NCBI GenBank assembly: GCA_008508345.1
Contig: QNGE01000746.1
Location: forward strand, 1 to 64,000
Length of the DNA stretch: 64,000 nucleotides
Origin: Paragonimus westermani
Lineage: Eukaryota > Platyhelminthes > Trematoda > Plagiorchiida > Troglotrematidae
Direction: 5' to 3'
Shown: positions 23,499 through 36,885 of the stretch, one piece after another
Position numbering within the stretch: the stretch's first letter is position 1
Layout of the letters: every line of letters starts with the position of its first letter
Notes under the pieces: generated by a model
Databases searched by the model: none
Seen by the model: only the letters and a program-made list of their open reading frames with translations
Told to the model about the DNA's origin: nothing
Position numbers and translations under genes: made by a program

Positions 23499-24438
23499 TT
23501 TCTGATTATTCCGCCCGCAATTACTCCCACGATATTCCAAACCCACATATTTACGGTGAACTAGCTACAGCATACACTCCCTGCGGATAAATTTCAGCCA
23601 GGGTGACCGTGAATTATATATTAATTCGCCCTACGCACAAACCTGTGAAAAGTAAACTAGTGTCACGTCTCAGTTTGTGGGCTGAATCTGCGAAGCGAGC
23701 AAACTATCTGTTTTTCTGCCTCTTGCATCGAAGTTCCGTGAACTACAATCATTCTCTTTCTGATCACGCCTTATCTGGTAACGGGTTTCACGTTTGTGCT
23801 ATTGTTTACTTATTCTATTATTTACCGCCTGTAATTATCTGCAATGTTCGCGCATAACCCAGCGTGCTTCTCACATATGTGGTGATAACTATACACTATT
23901 ATTACTATTTTTTATTACTTTTTTGCATGTTTATGTGTAGTGACCACGTGAATGCGAGCGGGCTTCTCAAAAATGCGTTTGGAAATACGCCTTTATTATC
24001 AAATTAGACAGTTGGGCAACAGCACAGTCTCACTCATTTTGGATTTCTCAGAGACATTATTGTTCCGCGAATACAGGTGAAAGCAAACTGTATGTTCCTG
24101 AGCACTGACTCTACCGAGAAGACGCCTCCAATGGACTCATCTGAGGCTCTATTGACCTTATAGACCAGAAATTTCCTTCTCATGTGTGGATTCACCTGCT
24201 GAGAGAGATGTGACGCACCCGCGGCGAACTTCAGCATCGCAAGCATGGCAAGCCCCTAGTGAGTGTTATGTGCTGTCCGCCGTCGTTCAATGTATGTGAT
24301 GATAGGGCCATCCTTGCTACCCTAAACTTTGCTGTACATACAGCGTTTATCCCATCTACCCACCGTGGGTGATCTCAGCTCATCCAGACACGACTTGACA
24401 AGTGCATCAGTTATGTAATTCAGTTGGAGCAATGTGCA
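23499..24438. other. No gene recognised
   Basis: Contains the 31-bp repeat at 23849-23879. The 70-codon minus frame at 24034-24246 is unassigned. The rest shows nothing recognisable. Confidence 0.3.
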
Positions 24439-25730
24439 CTTCAGCATCGGTCGGCTATTCTTCCGAATTTCACCTGGCAATTCATCCTAGCCTGCAACCT
24501 TTTCATTGTGCGGTTGTCTGATAACCCTCTGCACCTCTGTCAAATCGGGGACGAGAGCAAATGAGAATTTGATGGTTTGTTGCGGCAGGCTGTTCACGGC
24601 CACCCAGTCAATGGCAGCAGGATGGTCTATTAGGCTACCAGACTCTCATGATATCTCCTGGTTGGGTGCATGAAGGGCAGGTGCCCGCGTCAGCCTCTGC
24701 TCTGGTAGACTGGACGGATGGACGGAAAACCGCCTTAAGTAAATCGCAGAACCCCTTGCGATGTCTGCGGTCGGAATAGCCCAGCATCCGCTCACCGTGT
24801 ATCCTCCACCGTTCGCCCTTGATTCCGCGAACACGTCCGGCGAGTTGACGACGAATACTACAGAATATTGCTTCTTTCGCTTCGTCGTCCGAGTCCATTG
24901 TGAAAGCGGCAAACGCTGCATCCTTCTCTCGTACTGAGATACAGATAGTCTCATTGTTGCCGTCGAACCAGTCCGAACGTTTCTGATGCTCGATACTGAT
25001 CATCTTTGCAGCTGCTGCCATGATCTGTTTCTTTAGCTGTTGCCACATACCATCGGGGGTAGTTGATACAGGAGCGTCTTGCGGGCGGGCGGCAACTGCA
25101 AGTTGAAAGACAGTCGTGGATTCGGAGTTCTTGTGATACTCAGAATTAGGGACTTCGAATAGCCTTAGGAAATCGTACTTGAGTCGAAACATCCCACGCA
25201 AGTGATAAGGAGAGGACCTGGTACTGGTAGCAGTAAGCAATTGTTATTCATGAATTGAGACGCCGAATTTATTGATGTACAACAGTATTAGAGAAATCAC
25301 AGACTGTCGTTGGCTGATCTCATTAGCACATGCAACATCATAAACTGTATGTTAATTGGTGGAATACGGAACAGATGAATTGGCGAATAACGGAGGGCAC
25401 AACGCTGAGACCGTTCGTCCAATCCTGATGTTGTATTTTTAACGCGATATTTGGATTAACCGTTTGTCAGATCTTCTGATGTGTCGGGGTTTGGGTAATC
25501 GGTGACTCGAGATTTCCATCACGGTTCTCTAATCGTTTGATATCCGATTTCTGTCGTTGTCCGGAGGATTTGCCATAAGCAGTCATGAATATATGGGAAA
25601 ACAGTTTGGTCCTGACCATGCACACCGCTCGCATGATGTGCACTTCGCGAATGTCTCGCTGCTGCACAATCACGTAATCGGGCAACTGATGATGACCGCT
25701 TTGTGGATGAGTCCACTTCGCAATGTCGCT
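24439..25730 (-). mobile_element. LINE fragment (endonuclease end, linker), near-identical to 50286-51577
   Basis: Minus-strand internal fragment of an APE-type non-LTR retrotransposon. It holds the end of the endonuclease (LPDYVIVQQRDIREVHIM), a 380-bp repeat insert (25143-25522), and the linker ORF 24635-25240 (MWQQLKKQIMAAAAKMI, SDWFDGNNETICISVREK). It matches 50286-51577 at a constant offset of 25,847 with no gaps and only a few differences that I noticed. It lacks both the element's 5' and 3' ends, so ordinary 5'-truncated retrotransposition does not explain it. Confidence 0.9.
25143..25522 (-). repeat. ~385-bp unclassified interspersed repeat, copy C
   Basis: Minus-strand copy of the unit at 4370-4753, sitting inside the LINE linker and interrupting its reading frame. 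The identical insert at 50990-51369 shows that it was present before the LINE segment was duplicated. Confidence 0.75.
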
Positions 25731-28700
25731 AGCATGTTTTCGGTATCCTTCGCGATCTTCACCATTTCACTGCCCTTCTGAATGCTCCATTCTTCTACAG
25801 CGGAAACTCGACGTGGTGGTTCGGTTGTCGGTGAACAGCGCCGGTTAATCCAAAATCATTCATATGCGACACAGTAACAGCAAAATACACAAGGCTGGTG
25901 AGCTACCGCTTGGTGTCATGGACTGCACTCTCAGCAAACTTCCGTCCTAGAGTCTGTGCACTGCTAACGGCAAAGAAAGCTAACGGGAATTCGAAGGAAA
26001 GCTGTGTTGACTACTATGAAAATTCCCACCGGAATACTTTGCACCTTTTCTGGTATTCCGGTAAGACCCAGTGAAAATAAACATACAAGCGTGCGGTTGA
26101 CACCTGAAAGAGGATTCCTATCTTTGAATATATGCACCTCACAACGAAGAAGTTTACGAATTCTTACTGCCATTCTTATGCTCGCTTAGTAGAATTTTAT
26201 CCTCCGGCTTACTGACTAGCAGTAACAATATTCTCACTTCCATCGTTGTGGCCGTTGAGGATCATTCTAATTGAAATGTCTCCAGGCTAATTAATACCAC
26301 CGGATTGGGCGGAAAATTTCAAAATGAACACAACAACCTGTAGGCAACGCGGTATTGCTATCCGAGTTGGTCTGGCTTGGAATATTCGGGAACCGCTATT
26401 CTCAGGACATTCCAGAGACGCCCTGAGGACCGGCTGCTAATATGATGGCCACTGCAGAGGGTGGATTCCCTTCGGGACGCCTAGCCCTCGACGTGTATAT
26501 ATGTGTATATATCGCCTGTGAGTAGACAAGTAAGAGCTGTTCATCTGGTGGTTGTTCACATAGTGTTCATCAACCGATCTCGCTCCACCTGACCAAGTGA
26601 CAACAATTTACCATTACCCTTACCACCAGTGACATAAACACATCGGAAAAAATTAATAAGTTTTGATATCGTCATCAATATGGGTCACCTGGTGATCACC
26701 GCTCAAGTGTTGGATATAGGGAACAGGATAATTCTCCACACACAGGGGCGCAGCAGGCAAGCTCAGTGACACGGTTGTCCTCGGAGAAGCTTTGGCCGAT
26801 TGATGGCCAGGAGAAATTCATTGCACTTCTTGCGTGTCAACTTCGAATAGCTCGGCAATTGTAGAAGGTATGACAGCTTTCACCCAGTTGGCAGATAGAT
26901 TTGGTCTCCACCAACGCGAGTTTCTTATCAATAAGAAACTCGCCGAAACGACCGTCTTCCTTTTCGGATCCAAATTGGGTGTTCGACGGGCTCAGAATTT
27001 ATAGACGCTCGTTAATTACAAATGCGACTATGGTGGATCCAGCATATCGATAGACGTTGTGGGAAGACTAAGCGTTGCTGGAACAACCACTGGTCGTCCG
27101 GGATTAAAAGTGCTCGATATTAAATCCACCAACTACACAAGTCCCGAGGTTAATGGTTCACGTAAATATGACCGAATGCAACAGTCACGTAATGGCGAAG
27201 CGGTCAGGCGAAAATGAAACCAGGATACATACAAACAAAGGTCCGGCAAAGGAAAGTAAGAAGGAAAAACCACGCGGAAACAAGTTCTACAAGTAAACAG
27301 TATCACGATTTAATATTACATCAAGGTCGGCATTCATAGGTGAAATGATTTGTCACGCGCGTAACTTGAGCGGTAGTGTCAGATTGTAAGAAAGGCTAGT
27401 AATCGGTATGAAGAATTCCAACGTAAGGAGACGAATCAATAAGATGGGAACAAATGGAGCAGGGAACGTGACCACCAACATTCTACTAACATATAAAAAC
27501 CATCAAACACTCACGCAAGCAGCTACTTCAACAAAGACCATAAGCATTGAGCCTGCACTACTATGAGTTCCAATGGCCCAGATATAACATTCGTCTTAGG
27601 TTGTCAATCCTGATATCAAGAAGCTCTCCGAGAGATCTAATGTTCACTTTGGTTCACCATTCACTGAGAGGCCAGTTGTGAATGTATAATTCCTCAATGG
27701 TCGGTTAGGTTTTCGCCATAGATTTTGTTTCAGTGCGTGTCTGAAAGTTGTGGAGTGTTCCCTCAGACTGTGCCTTTCAGTAATTGTGTTGGTGGCTTCA
27801 CTGCTCGCCTTGATAATTACTCTACCTTAGTTGATTTACTGCACCTGTCTCCAATGTTTAAATTCCATTAATGCTTCGCTATCTCATGCCCTGACATACG
27901 GAATACTCAGACCCTCTACTTTCTACCTCCATCATAATTCACTGATCACATCCCTGTTTTGGCGGATGTGAATTATGTCCGCATCACCCTACCACACTAT
28001 GACGTAGTGATCTCTGCCCACGACACTCGAATGATAAACACCATATTCGGCAGACGCCCATACTATGCATGCACACAGTATGGGTTCACGCGAATAGAGG
28101 GAGCGAGCTTCTGCACGACGTCCACTCAGAAAGCTGCCAGAGGAACGGAACTACTGAAAGATATAAACTCATCACGAGAACGCCCGGCGTGCATCCTGTT
28201 TTTGAGTACTGCACTTTCTAGCCCCACAAGAAGCCATATTTTCTAATGTGGAACCGGTCGACTTATTCATCATCTTAGTGGATGATGTCGGCTGACGGTG
28301 TCGTGAAAAAAGATCCCAAAAGCTCCGACCTGGAATCTTCTTTAAATAACAGATCTTTCTTACGACATTATCTATCACTGAGATGGATTCACCTGCCGCA
28401 CTGTTAGCTGCCCATCTAGGGTACGTTCTAGAACGTTGGCAGATTTGCACTGAATTGACCTTTTGTTAGAGTTTTGACCCTACTCTGACATTAAGAGTAT
28501 CGACAACACTGCTCTTGAAATGTTAAGTTCCTCTGCGTTAGAGGGTTTTTTGATTGTTGAGAGTCTTTTTAAATGCGTTGCCACTCGCTTGAAGCGCTAG
28601 CACAAGCACGATCAAAAGCCTCGGTGAGGCCTTTGTACCTAAATGGATATGAACTTTTATGTCCCGAACTCCATCCCGAGGTTGTCTACAAAACTGGGTT

Positions 28701-29744
28701 CGGCGCGTGCTGACAAACCCAGGCTAGGAAGGGTCGTGCTTTTGACACCCAAGCTGAAGAAAGACGTCTTTAAGCGGCTCATGAGCTACTAGACGACTCC
28801 GAGACCCGGGTGTGGCCATATACACCGTGGGTTTAGCTACAGGGACGAAGGCATGCTGACGAGAATCCTGGAACCACTGATCAGTCTTGCAAGGTAACGT
28901 TAGAGATGACCCCGGTTCCCTCAACGGCGACATGTGGCACAACAGCAGTCGGTGGTGGTTCTTACCAGCAGTACTTGACGTCCAAACGCAACATATCGCC
29001 GCCTTCTGCCCCTTACAGCCGAACGGGGTGAAACTCGAGAGCGACTCCCAAAAATCACTGTCGTCTCGTGATAAATTGCATGGCATGTGATTTTGCACTT
29101 GCCGAGAACATTTCAAAGCCCAACTACGCTCTTGTACGCTCACGCTTGTTCTGAAGGAGCGTTATGACTTGACGTGCTATCGGTTATCCGGAACTAAAGT
29201 TGACTACAAAATGCACGCTGCTTGATAAAATGGGTGTACACTGCCAATTCGAGATTTTCTTCATTATCAGTAACATCCTACCGTTAGCTGTGTTGCTGAT
29301 TTAAATAAACTTATCCGATTCGGGGCGTCAACTCACGAAGAAAATACTGGAGTTCGTTAACGCACAGGCCAATTGAACCATATCAGCTGTGAACTCGAAG
29401 CCGCGGGTGTTCTCGCTGAGTCTTATGGCAGCATGCTTGTGCAGTTCCCATCAGTCCATCATGTTCGCCTTAACTCCGAAATTGACGGCAATTGCATAGC
29501 CGATACTTCCTCATTAGTGTTGTTGGCTAAACTCAGTTGCCACAGGAACAGCTATTCCTTCCTCAACGGTATACTTTCTGAGGCCCTCCGTAAAGCGGCT
29601 GAACAACTTGCTGATACACTCAGCTCACGGCTTACGCAACCCGTTTCCCAAAGAACTGCATCCGATAGCTAGAAACTCGTGGGTATCATGCGTTTTCGAA
29701 GGTGGTAGTCGTAGATGTCACAGTGCTTGCGGACGGATTGCTTT
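25731..29744. other. No gene recognised; contains a 28-bp perfect palindromic hairpin
   Basis: GCGAGTTTCTTAT (26916-26928) and its exact reverse complement (26931-26943) flank a two-base CA spacer. Open frames at 27959-28246 and 28724-29143 show no recognisable domain. Confidence 0.4.
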
Positions 29745-30800
29745 GCTATGGAGCGTTTCAAAAATTTTAGAGGCGTTGTTATAAGACTCGCTTTATAAGT
29801 ACCTCATCTCTTGTGACTTATCCAACGCACAGCTAGCCTTCGCAAGGGCAGTTCATGTACCACAAGTCCGCTTATAGCCACCGACGATCGGATGGGAGAC
29901 GTTCACCAGAGCAGTGAAACTGATGTCCTATTTCTCGCCTTTGCCAAAGCATCGGATTGCGTGAACCATGATGCTCTAATCGGCAAACGTTCCTTTTATG
30001 GGTTAAGAGGGAATATCCTCCAGTGGGCTGGGCCGTACCCTGCCAGTCATCTCTATATGAGGAGCGCAAACGTCGCATTTTCTACGTGCAGGCTTAGCTT
30101 CGTTGGAGCGTTCCACGGTTCAGTTCTCGGTCCGCTCCTATTTTTGGTACTTGATAACGACCGTCCTCTCTCAATCGCCTCCATGTTATTACGAGTACCC
30201 GCCTCAGACAATTCTTGTGAAGAATGATTTGAAAACCATCGTTTTGCACCAATCCTGAGTTCTCTCAAGGCTAAAGCAAATGGAGAAGCAGCTGGTAGCA
30301 TCTTGGTGCCCCCGAACCGTCTTTTCCGCCAGTTCAATCCTCGTAGTTTTCAGCTGTTTTGTAACAGTTTTGTTAGACTGTTTATGGGAATGGAGCAACG
30401 ATATGGCCATCATATCTCTCAAAGGGCAAGCTGCTCATACAGACTATGCAACTTCGCACCTCTGAGGCAGTCCTAGGCGTGTAATGTAAGCCATATAGAA
30501 GTAGATGGAAATTTCTGAACATGTACTCTTCGGAGTGCCGTCGGGTTATAGGTGGCTCAATGTTAACCTCTTCGATATTAGAGCATCTAGATCAGTTTTG
30601 CCGATTCGTGCGTGACAGGGAGAACAACGCGACTTAAACAAATGAGCTCAACATAGTAGACTAGAATACTGATGTAAGCTTCATCACTGCGTGTTTTCAA
30701 TCCTCGAAATGAATTGCCCGACCATGTTGTTTCTGCCAACTCTACAGCAGTTTTCAAGACTCGCACTGACCACCATTTATTGCCTCAGTTCGAGTACTGC
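29745..30800 (+). mobile_element. Decayed CR1/Jockey-like LINE reverse transcriptase fragment
   Basis: Translating across frames gives an ordered reverse transcriptase: AMERF near 29745, SSCTTSPLIATDD, DVLFLAFAKASDCVNHDALI (about 29920-29980), YGLRGNILQW, GSVLGPLLFLVLDND (about 30125-30165), ATIWPSYLSKGKLL (about 30395), FVRDRENNAT (about 30600), and the C-terminal PDHVVSANSTAVFKTR (about 30715-30765). Several frameshifts and stops show that it is dead. It lies upstream of the ZC3H10-like gene, in the same orientation. Confidence 0.85.
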
Positions 30801-31825
30801 ACTTACTTTCCCCGTTTCAGCTTACTGCTGGAGACCTCGGGATTCTACACATCGAGATACGGATTTTCCGAAAACCAGCTACCTACTTCCGCCACCAGCC
30901 ATGCGGATTATTGATCCCATTGCTGCAACCGCATGAACAATGTTTTCAGTGGCCCAACCAATTAAGTGATAAAAGTGATAAAAGTGTGTTAAGACCAGGG
31001 AACAGATGTAACGGCGAGAGATAGATGCAAACGGTATGGTTACAAATAAAGCGGGAGACGCGCCGATGGAGAAGGCCAAGGAGTAAGTTAGGATGACGCC
31101 CGGTAGATTACTTCACACGTGAACTGGGATAACGAACGCTGAGCGCCCGGAGATCGGCAAATACGCGAAGCTAAAATACTTCGCCAGCCCAAAAATCCAC
31201 ACGGAAGAATAAGACCGAGACGGTGCTCCGTAATTCCTGATTATTCTTGTGGCCATTGTAACGCATTTCACCGACGTGTGATTGACGCCATTTTGGCTTC
31301 CGTTTGGATAAGTTGTGTGCATGACTTACTGGGCCTCTGGCTCATACTGTTTCGGTTTATGTTATCATTCCAGATTTTCGCTGTGCTGCCGTCCTTCAGA
31401 GAGACGCTGATCCCCAGTGCTTCCACTCCGTCGCGCGTTACACCATTCCAATTTAAAAATGAAAGTGACGCCTTCAAACAAGTGTACGGGTGAAGTTACC
31501 AAAATGGCATGCATAAAAAGATGCAAAATGACAAATGACGAAATATAATTATGTACTGTGGACGCTACATGCGACACCCTGTTTTCAGTGTGTAATTCAA
31601 GTCGGCGGACGTTCGTACGATACCAACAAGGAATCGGGTGACTTGGGTATACAGCATTTCGTCTGTATATTAATCGACGAAATCTCTGACAAAAATAATA
31701 GACCAGTGAACCCGTGAATATTGCGGACCTTTTGAATTTAGGCGCTTTCTTGTCCGCGGAATGCGTTTGTGTCCATTCTTTGTGACTTAGCTAAATGTGG
31801 CCACAGCATTGAAACCACTGGACTA
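30801..31825. other. Upstream region of the ZC3H10-like gene
   Basis: Presumed promoter and 5' UTR. An in-frame TAG at 31739-31741 precedes the start. A pyrimidine-poor TTTAG at 31737-31741 could also serve as a splice acceptor, so an upstream non-coding exon is possible. No other feature recognised. Confidence 0.35.
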
Positions 31826-31974
31826 ATGTCTGGCACAAGTACGGATTATCAAGCAAATCAGCAACCACCGAGCGGGGATGTTGCTATATGCCGTGATTTT
31901 CTTCGTAACGTTTGTAAACGTGGTCGAAGGTGTAAATTTGTGCATCCTACGCAACTGGAATGTGAAAAAATACG
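31826..31974 (+). CDS. ZC3H10: ZC3H10-like exon 1: CCCH finger 1
   Basis: The ATG at 31826 is the first in-frame ATG after the stop at 31739. Residues 1-49 plus two bases of codon 50. The finger is ICRDFLRNVCKRGRRCKFVH (21-40). Reading on without a splice would lose similarity after IRQ. The exon instead ends at CG|GCAAGT, a GC-type donor in phase 2. Joining to exon 2 restores codon 50 as CGA (Arg), giving KIRRSERIFCHDF. Confidence 0.88.
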
Positions 31975-31980
31975 GCAAGT
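31973..31980 (+). promoter_or_regulatory. Non-canonical GC 5' splice site of intron 1
   Basis: CG|GCAAGT: positions +1 to +6 match the strict consensus of GC-AG introns. No GT donor nearby gives both the correct phase and an uninterrupted link to exon 2. The alternatives AA|GTGTTT and GT|GTTTGG would add non-homologous residues. Confidence 0.75.
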
Positions 31981-34900
31981 TGTTCATTTCTCATGTATGT
32001 GCGGAATGCCTGTGTTTGGTTGGAAGTGTTTACTTTTATTCAGTTTTGGAATGCTCGTATCCGACTTAACATTCTGTTAAAAGGTTTAGACTCATTTTTC
32101 GGGTTTTATTCCGACAACTCACAATACACAGCTACGAAATGTAAATGCTTCATCATTGCTACCGGTCTCAATATGATCCAGAGAATTCGTATACAGTTCA
32201 CGATGTTTGCAATTTTGGTTACACTTTACCAGCGCTCCAGCGTCAACCTACAGAGTTCTGGTGTTCATGCCTTTTACTACGGCAGTTGGCTTCATTTCAG
32301 TTTAGACGTGGATATCCCTCTTCAGTTTTCTAGAAGTGGCTGATATTCTTCGGCATTCTTCGTTCAACTAATTAATGGTCGTCGACAGACGGCGGCGTTT
32401 TTTTACTTGATTTAGCCCATCAAGTTCATCTATTGTCGAGCTATTTTTGCTTTACACGTCTTTGTTCTCTGAACTTCAGCGGCTGGTAGAGTTTCGGGCT
32501 AAGTCAATGCGTTGTGTGTAATTTCGGCAGTTCCTGTAGTCACAAGCGTTTTCAACCGGAGCAGTTGCAGTCAGTCAGACGAAAGTAGCTCGGTCAAATC
32601 AGTACTTTTTAATTTACGATTGCTCCAACCGCATTACATTGTCACGAGCTGTTTCGGTTGCACATTCCACGTGGTAAAAATATGGTTCATAAGCTGTGAG
32701 AGGACTTTATGGAATGAAATTTTGACCAATGGACATTTCAGGTGTACGAAGCCAAGATTTAAGTAGGAGGAACATGGGGTGACTTTTGAAGTAGATGCAT
32801 TTGTACGTGTTTAGAAGTTTTTCCTCCACTCATAAAGCTTTAAGCATTTGCTCAGCCTCCAGCGATTCACGCAAGCGCTGTATCCTCCCAAGGGTGAGAA
32901 TTCCACTGATCAGTGATGCACTGTGATTCGGCAGGTGTCCGTGGAGAGCGTGCAGCTCTATTTTTATAAGCACTCAAAAGGGTCTGGGCGAATGTGGCCA
33001 CTGAAGGTCAGATCTTTCATAGCCTTCGGTAAAGGCGAATATGTGCTTAATATGCACAGCCTTTACGTGTGTAACAGGCCCCTCGAGACATGCGCCTGGC
33101 ACGTGCCTGAAACGCAATGCATGCTTCAGAGTCATTTAGCACATGCCTACGCGGAGTAGAGAGCCTGTTAAACGTGTTGGCTGTCAGCAGGTCAAGAGCT
33201 TACACGTAAAAACCTTTGCTGATGACCTGATATCATTGGTTGCCTGGAATTCACCTTGAGATCGAGGTCCACCTGCTGAATCATATCAAATATCCCCATA
33301 ATTCCTAGTTGGCGGCAACGGCTGTGCTGATGCGCATCACGGTACATTTGTTGCGGCCAGTTTTGGTTCTTCACGAGACTTCTGATTCCCCTATGCATCT
33401 GCACCAGATGACCTTTCAACATCATCCGTACGCATCAGCTGGGGCAAATGCAAGAGGTATGAGGTCTCGCTATGCTCAAGTGGGAAAATTAGGTGGCTTA
33501 AAACGGAACACCCAGACACTACTTATGACTTCAATGTGAGATGTCTGATCCAACACGGGTTCGCCGTCTCGTATTGATTCGGGTACCCGGTGAAAAATGA
33601 TACCGTGGTTCATAAAAATGTCCCATGCACACTCTGTGTCACCCTGTTAGAGACCTCATTATCATTGATGATGACCAATCACATATGTGCAGTTCCACTT
33701 TTCAGTGATGGGAGATGTCAGCAAATCGTTTTGTGACCTGAGGTTTTGTTAGACTAAGTCGTGTAGCCCGTTGCACTCATGACAGGCTTCTGTGACCTTC
33801 CTCACGAGCTTTAGGGAATTTCATCCCAGTAGTGATCAGACTGACTGGTCGGTACCCGGATGCGGTGGCTTTGTCACATTTCTTGAGGACAGGGAAACGA
33901 CTGGTTCATGCCTCTTTCCTGGAAGGATTGCGTTTTCTGACGCCCACAATCAGCAGTCCGCGTAGAACTATCGCCTGTTCACAGGATGACTTGGGCGTAT
34001 GATCATATCAAGAGTGAAAACCTCAACCGAATTCTAGTGTCCAGTGTTCATTCTTCATTTCCAGTGGTATTTTATTGTTCTAATATGATGGTAGGTTTTG
34101 CAATATTGCAAGTATATCTATTACCTACAATCATCTTAAGTTTATGTGCGCCACTCCGATTACAGAATGTCCAGGATTATCATTAGCGAGTAGTTCTTTC
34201 TGTTCTGGCCTAATGGAGTCTTAATGTACTCGACACACTAGTTGTTAACTGCCACTCGTCGGACGTACCAGCATCGCTAGCCAAAGGTACTTGTTATCTT
34301 TTAGATTCTAGTTAACACACTAGAGTTTCTGTTTTGTAATAATTCCGACGTTCAAGCTTCTGTTTTCCTGACCGACGTCGTGTGTTGACTGTCAGACCAT
34401 CGTGTCCATTCCGTTTCTGCTCGCACAAACAGCGCGGCGTAATCATCGGTCGGTCGATAGATAAACCAGAATAAAAACATACAGACGAACTTGTTTTCTA
34501 TAATCCATTTCCAGGCTGGCAGTTATATCGCATGCCAGACAACCCATTAAAACGTACCCGAATTGGAACACTTGGTACTGTCGAGGCTATCGCAGTCAGG
34601 CTGCTTGGCCTAGTGTTATGTCATTAAAACGGCTTGTTCAGACGTTGCACCTACCATGGCCACAAATCCATCGAATCGATGGCCAACCCGCGCGGTCAAG
34701 CCAATTGACAAGCGTGACGTGACCTACCAATCAAGACGTCACCATTCGACTGACCAGGGACCTAGTTTCTCTCGATCTAAATCTACTAACTCTTTATATA
34801 ATTGTACTAGTCTGAAGATGAATAATCTGTGCGCTTATATGCCTTTATTCTCATGATTGTAATGGTCATATTTGAAACGTTGTGAGCCAACGAAGCTTGT

Positions 34901-36389
34901 GGGATTACACTTACTGTCAATGGTGCTCGGCATGGACGCTTCGAAGGTTAATCGGCGAATGTCACCTTCACTAACGCGATGCTTTCGTCACATTGCATTG
35001 GTCGCATTGGTTGTGGAATTGTACTGAGGGACTGCGAGTACATAGTTGGCCGCTTACTTGTGGATGACTCGATTCAAGCACGTTTCTCTCAGCGGTTGGT
35101 TACTTTGAGGCCAAAGTTTGTGGCAAATCTATAGTGGTGATCGCACGGAGTTCCAAAGCAGTGTAGTACCTCATCGATTGAGTTCTAATGAATAAGTGTT
35201 TATGCACTGGCACACTTTGTTTGCTAGTTAGTCTGTTAACGGAACCAAGAATGTTGTTATGTTTCCGTTATGCTGGCTTTAGATCGAAAAGAAGGCGTTT
35301 GTTTCTGAGATTGCTTTCTACAGTACTGATCAGCCTTCTGACGCTGGTCTAACCCTCACATTTCATTGCATTGGCAGACCATGTGCTTGTTTCGCGTACT
35401 CTAGAAGTGACTCGACGGACTAATGTTGGGTCACTGAGTAAAACGCACCGGCAACGTATATTGCCACATTGGGTATACCTCAAATGTTTTATTCAGAACA
35501 AAAGACTGCCATTTATTAAACTCCTCGTGCACATCTCATCTACGGTTACAAATTGGTCCTGTGCTTGGTGTTTCCAGTCGGCCATGTTTTGTTAAAGATC
35601 TGTTCATTTTCAGGCAGTTACCTGGATTCGAGTCACACTACCAACCACAGTCATCCTGTGTAGAAGTTATAGATCCTAAGTGTAGGATGGTTAATCGATC
35701 ATCGAGTCACTACGCTTTGTGGGACGTTTATCAAAGAGTATTTACGAACGCACTGCTCGTTTCAAGTTAAAAGAGAGCCTAAACATTGGTAAAAACCGGG
35801 GCGACCTTGAGGGTTTGTTGTGAAGAAGTATGCAGTTGTATGAGTGATTTAAGCAAACGCCATTCTATCTCGCCCGGCTGATCAAGGGTTTGCACAATGA
35901 CCGTTAGCGTTACTCGATCGAGGTGGGACTTTTTTTACATGTAGCACAGTGTTACTCTCTCTGGTTAGCTGTTGTGCTGACCGTTGACCGAGTGTCAGTG
36001 AGGTCCTGTTTAATAAGGCAGCTCGCCTACCACAAATTAGTTGAGCCAATATGATGGATTGACTGAACATCCCGATAGACATCTTAACTGGCCCGAAGCT
36101 AATTATGTGCATGGTGGCACCTGAACCACCATCGTCATAATCATCATCGTCATCACAGACGTACGCCGATGGTTCACACCGATGTTTAAATGCTGTACAA
36201 CCATGAAAAAAGGTGCCTAGCCATGAAGGTGAAAAGAAAAAGGAGGGAACTTAGTTACTAGCAACAAATGTCTGCGTTCAGAAATTGATAACGAAGCTAG
36301 CTACACCTTACAAACCGACAGCCGAACTATAAGTGAATGTTAGACGTCATTAACGGAACAGTGCCCTCACAGCGCTCACTACCCAGCCC
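31975..36389. other. ZC3H10 intron 1, left part, no element recognised
   Basis: A CpG-containing stretch near 34340-34860 with an AATAAA at about 34471 has an LTR-like look, but I found no paired ends or coding. No other feature recognised. Confidence 0.3.
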
Positions 36390-36885
36390 CATTAAGTGCA
36401 CCCACTTCGCAGATAGTGTAGCCAAACAAAGCCAGCATTCAAGCCACCGAGCTCCATCATCCGCCATCTCACTTACAGTCTCCAGCTACCTACTCTGATT
36501 CGTAAGGCCCCTAACCCGAGACATGAACCTGATCTACAGTGGTCAAGGTGTGGATGCTCGATTTCATTTCTCTACCCCAGATCATCATCTATACGTCTCG
36601 TACCTTACGTCAGTCGGCCGCAACATCGGCAGTTGGCTAACTGGCATCTTCACTACGCGGCCTAACCACCTAAGTCTGCGCAAACTAAACAATTGAACAA
36701 AGGAATTCGGCTTACATTCGCCACCGAACACTCGCTTCCTAACCTCTTCGTTGCTTAGTCGTTGGTGCCACCCCATGTGAGCTATCGAACGCAGACGTCG
36801 ATGATCAAAAACCTGAATACGGTTCACGCTTTTACCCCTGATCGACCAAGTTCCATAGCCGTAACACCAGCGCCGCTCTCACAGT
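36390..36885 (-). mobile_element. LINE reverse transcriptase C-terminal fragment
   Basis: Minus-strand frame reads GYGTWSIRGKSVNRIQVFDH, then RRLRSIAHMGWHQRLS, NEEVRKRVFGG and LRRLRWLGRVVKMP, the classic post-RT 'GCETW...VFDHRCLR...RLRWLGH' segment of non-LTR elements. It is followed in another frame by LETVSEMADDGARWLE near 36400-36450. It is antisense to the host gene and truncated at both ends. Confidence 0.88.

Noticed and set aside
22881..23590. Long open frames of 157-227 codons across the gap
   Set aside because: They are made almost entirely of N; only the exon ending at 22940 and the segment 22975-23049 carry readable coding.
34340..34860. LTR-like segment with AATAAA and a 66-codon frame
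   Set aside because: No paired ends, target-site duplication or second copy could be found by eye.
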